From NCBI GenBank assembly GCA_946415695.1, contig CAMKTM010000095.1, positions 1 to 8,898 on the forward strand: 8,898 bases of DNA, read 5' to 3'. This document shows positions 7,361 to 8,898 of the stretch, piece after piece. The position numbers and the translations under genes were made by a program. The notes beneath the pieces are model-generated. The model was not told where the DNA came from. It saw only the letters and a list, made by a program, of their open reading frames with translations, and did not search any database. The DNA comes from an uncultured Prevotellaceae bacterium. GTDB lineage: Bacteria; Bacteroidota; Bacteroidia; Bacteroidales; Bacteroidaceae. The number at the start of each line of letters is the position of its first letter. Position 1 is the first letter of the stretch.

Positions 7361-7464
7361 AAGGCGTGCCTCGTTGGCCAATTAGGTTAAGCATTATTGC
7401 AATAAAGGCGTGCCTCGTTGACCAATTAGGTTAAGCATTATTGCAATAAAGGCGTGCCTCGTTG
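7361..7464. repeat. 44-bp tandem repeat, about 2.4 copies, with a 12-bp palindrome
   Basis: Copies lie at 7361-7404 and 7405-7448, plus a 16-base partial copy at 7449-7464. The two full copies differ at one base (7377 G, 7421 A). Each unit contains aggcgtgcct (4-bp arms around gt), and a perfect palindrome ttattgcaataa spans the unit junctions at 7394-7405 and 7438-7449. The array ends 20 bases before the aminopeptidase start, so it lies in that gene's probable leader or promoter region. No function is shown. Confidence 0.9.
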
Positions 7465-7484
7465 AAAAACATAACATAGGGAAT

Positions 7485-8898
7485 ATGAACAACAGCATCA
7501 CAAAAAGAGTTGAAACCCTGCGTAGCTATCTAAGGCGGAACGGGCTTTGTGCCTTCATCTTCCCCAGCGCCGACCCGCATCAGGGCGAGTACGTGCCCGA
7601 ACATTGGCAGACGCGCAAGTGGATAAGCGGCTTCGACGGCAGTGCCGGCACAGCCGTCGTCACACTCTCCCATGCGGCCCTTTGGACCGACAGCCGCTAC
7701 TTCATAGCTGCCGAGCAGCAGCTCCAGGGCACACCATTCACGCTGATGAAGGAAGGACTGGCAGAGACACCGAGCATTCCCGAATGGCTCACCAATATAA
7801 TTCATAATTCACAATTCACAATTCATAATGAGCCGTGCGAAGCAATGGTCAATGGTCAATGGTCAATGGTCAATGAACAACGTCCAACGCTCAATGAGCC
7901 GGGCGAAGCAATGGTCAATGGTCAATGGTCAATGGTCAATGAACAACGTTCAACGCTCAATGAGCCGGGCGAAGCAATGGTCAATGGTCAATGGTCAATG
8001 GTCAATGAACAACGGTCAATGGTCAATGAGCAAACGGTCGGCATCGACGGTGAAGTCTTTACTGCGACTGAAATAGAAGAATTGGAAGCTGCTTTGAGCC
8101 ACGCCGGCATCAAGCTTCGCACGGACCTCGACCCTGCCGAAGAGCTTTGGACAGACCGTCCGCCCATCCCAAAGAACAAGGTGGAGATACAGCCTTTGGA
8201 GTTCGCCGGCGAGTCGGCCCAAAGCAAGATAGAACGCGTGCGGCAGGCACTGAGAGACCATTCAAAATTCAATATTCAAAATTCAAAAGCAGACGAGGCG
8301 AGTGTAGCCTCAGGCAGCATCCTCATCTCCCAACTGGACGAGATCGCCTGGCTCCTCAACCTTCGCGGCTCCGACGTACATTGCAACCCCGTCTTCGTCA
8401 GCTATGTCCTGCTCACACAGAACGACGTGACGCTCTTCATCGACAGCGAAAAGCTTGACGAAGCTGTTTCCGACTACCTCCGAAGCATCGGCGTAAAGGT
8501 GAAGCCTTATGAAGAAGCAAAGGCTCTCTTTAACTCCCCCTTAAAGAAGGAGAACTCAGGGCAGAAAGCCTCCCCTTTAAGGGGAGGTTTGGTAGGGTCT
8601 TTTAAGTCCATCAAGAACCCTGCCGAGATAGCCGGTTTCCGCAGGGCGATGGTGCGCGACGGCGTGGCGATGGTCAAGTTCCTGCATTGGCTGAAGCCTG
8701 CTGTGGAAGCCGGAGGGCAGACGGAAATCAGCATCGACAAGAAGTTGACGTCGCTGAGGGCGGAACAAGACTTGTATCGGGGATTGTCCTTCGACACGAT
8801 TGCCGCCTACGGCCCGCATGGCGCCATCGTCCACTACGAAGCCACGCCCGAGACGGATGCCGTGCTCGAACCCAAAGGACTGCTGCTGCTCGACAGCG
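7485..8898 (+). CDS. Xaa-Pro aminopeptidase (aminopeptidase P, M24B), N-terminal part
   Basis: An uninterrupted frame of 471 codons from the ATG at 7485 to the window edge. The family removes the N-terminal residue from peptides with proline in position two, using two metal ions, usually Mn. Layout: first creatinase-like domain from residue 1 (FIFPSADPHQGEYVP 25-39, WISGFDGSAG 46-55, LWTDSRYF 66-73), second domain from TVGIDGE (184) with LWTDRPPIP (221-229), SQLDEIAWLLNLRGSDVHCNP (282-302), and catalytic pita-bread domain with IKNPAEIAGFRRAMVRDG (376-393), LSFDTIAAYGPHGAIVHYEA (434-453, including substrate-binding-type His450) and LLLLDS (466-471), whose Asp470 should be the first metal ligand. 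The remaining ligands lie beyond the window. The arrangement matches long, three-domain eukaryote-like enzymes rather than short E. coli PepP. Three repeat-derived segments interrupt it at residues 105-183, 260-268 and about 349-374. All fall at domain edges or linkers and keep the frame, so the protein could still fold. Confidence 0.9.
   Translation, partial: MNNSITKRVETLRSYLRRNGLCAFIFPSADPHQGEYVPEHWQTRKWISGFDGSAGTAVVTLSHAALWTDSRYFIAAEQQLQGTPFTLMKEGLAETPSIPEWLTNIIHNSQFTIHNEPCEAMVNGQWSMVNEQRPTLNEPGEAMVNGQWSMVNEQRSTLNEPGEAMVNGQWSMVNEQRSMVNEQTVGIDGEVFTATEIEELEAALSHAGIKLRTDLDPAEELWTDRPPIPKNKVEIQPLEFAGESAQSKIERVRQALRDHSKFNIQNSKADEASVASGSILISQLDEIAWLLNLRGSDVHCNPVFVSYVLLTQNDVTLFIDSEKLDEAVSDYLRSIGVKVKPYEEAKALFNSPLKKENSGQKASPLRGGLVGSFKSIKNPAEIAGFRRAMVRDGVAMVKFLHWLKPAVEAGGQTEISIDKKLTSLRAEQDLYRGLSFDTIAAYGPHGAIVHYEATPETDAVLEPKGLLLLDS
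7797..8033. repeat. In-frame 79-codon insertion with 66-bp (22-codon) tandem repeats and heptamer core
   Basis: The insertion starts with the 30-bp element (7800-7829), followed by a 66-bp unit starting at 7827, 7893 and 7959 (last copy incomplete), then an extra MVNEQ stretch. Each unit holds four head-to-tail copies of atggtca (first set 7845-7872), so the inner array has a 7-bp period while the outer unit is divisible by three. Residues are of the type NEPGEAMVNGQWSMVNEQ. It separates TPSIPEWLTN from TVGIDGE, which I would expect to be nearly adjacent in normal family members. Confidence 0.9.
7800..7829. repeat. 30-bp element, aminopeptidase-gene copy (encodes IHNSQFTIHN)
   Basis: It matches 6249-6278 at 25 of 30 bases and is read in the same frame. 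The two peptides differ only at the eighth residue. It forms the left edge of the larger insertion and overlaps the first 66-bp unit by three bases. Confidence 0.8.
8260..8286. repeat. attcaaaattca double repeat inside the aminopeptidase gene
   Basis: Two perfect 12-mers attcaaaattca lie at 8260-8271 and 8274-8285, in an AT-rich patch within GC-rich coding DNA. They encode SKFNIQNSK between RVRQALRDH and the SILISQLDEIAW strand, a surface-loop position. It looks like a second in-frame insertion from another repeat family. Confidence 0.7.
8532..8605. repeat. Palindromic repeat element inside the aminopeptidase gene
   Basis: The segment contains a perfect hairpin cctcccctt (8569-8577), T, aaggggagg (8579-8587), preceded by a related, imperfect ctccccctt...aaggag pair (8534-8552) and followed by tttggtagggtctttt. 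The ctcccc-tttaa-ggggag type is familiar to me as an intergenic repeat of Bacteroidetes. Here it is translated (about residues 350-374, SPLKKENSGQKASPLRGG and on) and sits in the linker between the second domain and the catalytic domain, apparently in place of the usual linker sequence. Confidence 0.75.

Larger units (their letters stand above)
7181..7484. other. Intergenic region between kinase pseudogene and aminopeptidase gene
   Basis: This 304-base stretch holds no complete gene. It contains a short plausible protein-like frame that continues after the kinase stop (to TAG 7243-7245), the second copy of the CotH tail (7281-7355), and the 44-bp tandem repeat (7361-7464). The last 20 bases before the peptidase ATG (7485) are A-rich with no Shine-Dalgarno. 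Confidence 0.7.

Noticed and set aside
7361..7464. Integron attC site
   Set aside because: A gttaagc core-like word is present, but no matching opposite core or folded attC layout could be found.
7361..8033. CRISPR array
   Set aside because: The 44-bp and 66-bp units are head-to-tail tandem repeats with no unique spacers, and no cas genes are seen.
7828..8076. Small + strand open frame reading the repeats as MSRAKQWSMVNG units
   Set aside because: It is another frame of the 66-bp repeat inside the aminopeptidase gene, open only because the repeat lacks stops there; the frame starting at 7485 has family motifs on both sides.

Overview
The window looks like a chromosomal segment of a member of the Bacteroidales, most likely Prevotellaceae. 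This rests on gene content: a GlmM with the GEGNGG loop, a secreted F5/8-like + CotH protein with a 'YDLSGRKV...KGIYI..GKK' C-terminal tail, and a three-domain eukaryote-like aminopeptidase P. Shine-Dalgarno sites are absent and A/T-rich leaders precede the starts. This is family recognition by eye, not a database result. All convincing genes are on the + strand.

Layout: (1) 1-470, 3' end of phosphoglucosamine mutase (glmM). (2) 471-625, a non-coding spacer built from copies of an 11-bp motif, with one inverted copy. (3) 626-1789, complete N-acetylglucosamine-6-phosphate deacetylase (nagA); its product GlcN-6-P is the substrate of GlmM, so the two form an amino-sugar salvage/cell-wall precursor pair. 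(4) 1833-6386, one uninterrupted 1517-codon frame joining a six-helix voltage-gated channel with a zinc ribbon to what looks like a complete secreted protein (signal-peptide-like helix, discoidin-like domain, CotH kinase domain, two ~255-residue GLUG-type repeats, sorting-type tail). (5) 6406-7180, an AT-richer kinase-like gene broken by a frameshift just before its catalytic loop. (6) 7181-7484, a spacer holding a second copy of the CotH gene's 3' tail and 2.4 copies of a 44-bp repeat. (7) 7485 to the end, the 5' part of an aminopeptidase P gene that stays open through three repeat-derived insertions.

The most unusual theme is repeats. At least six different short-repeat families occur in under 9 kb. 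Some lie between genes, and several lie inside coding sequence without breaking the frame. One 30-bp element appears in both the CotH tail and the peptidase, in the same reading frame, giving nearly the same peptide (IHNSQFTxHN) in two unrelated proteins, with four of its five base differences silent. This resembles in principle the protein-coding palindromic elements of Rickettsia, but the sequences and host are different.

No tRNA, rRNA, CRISPR array, complete insertion sequence or convincing promoter was recognised. The first and last genes run off the window.
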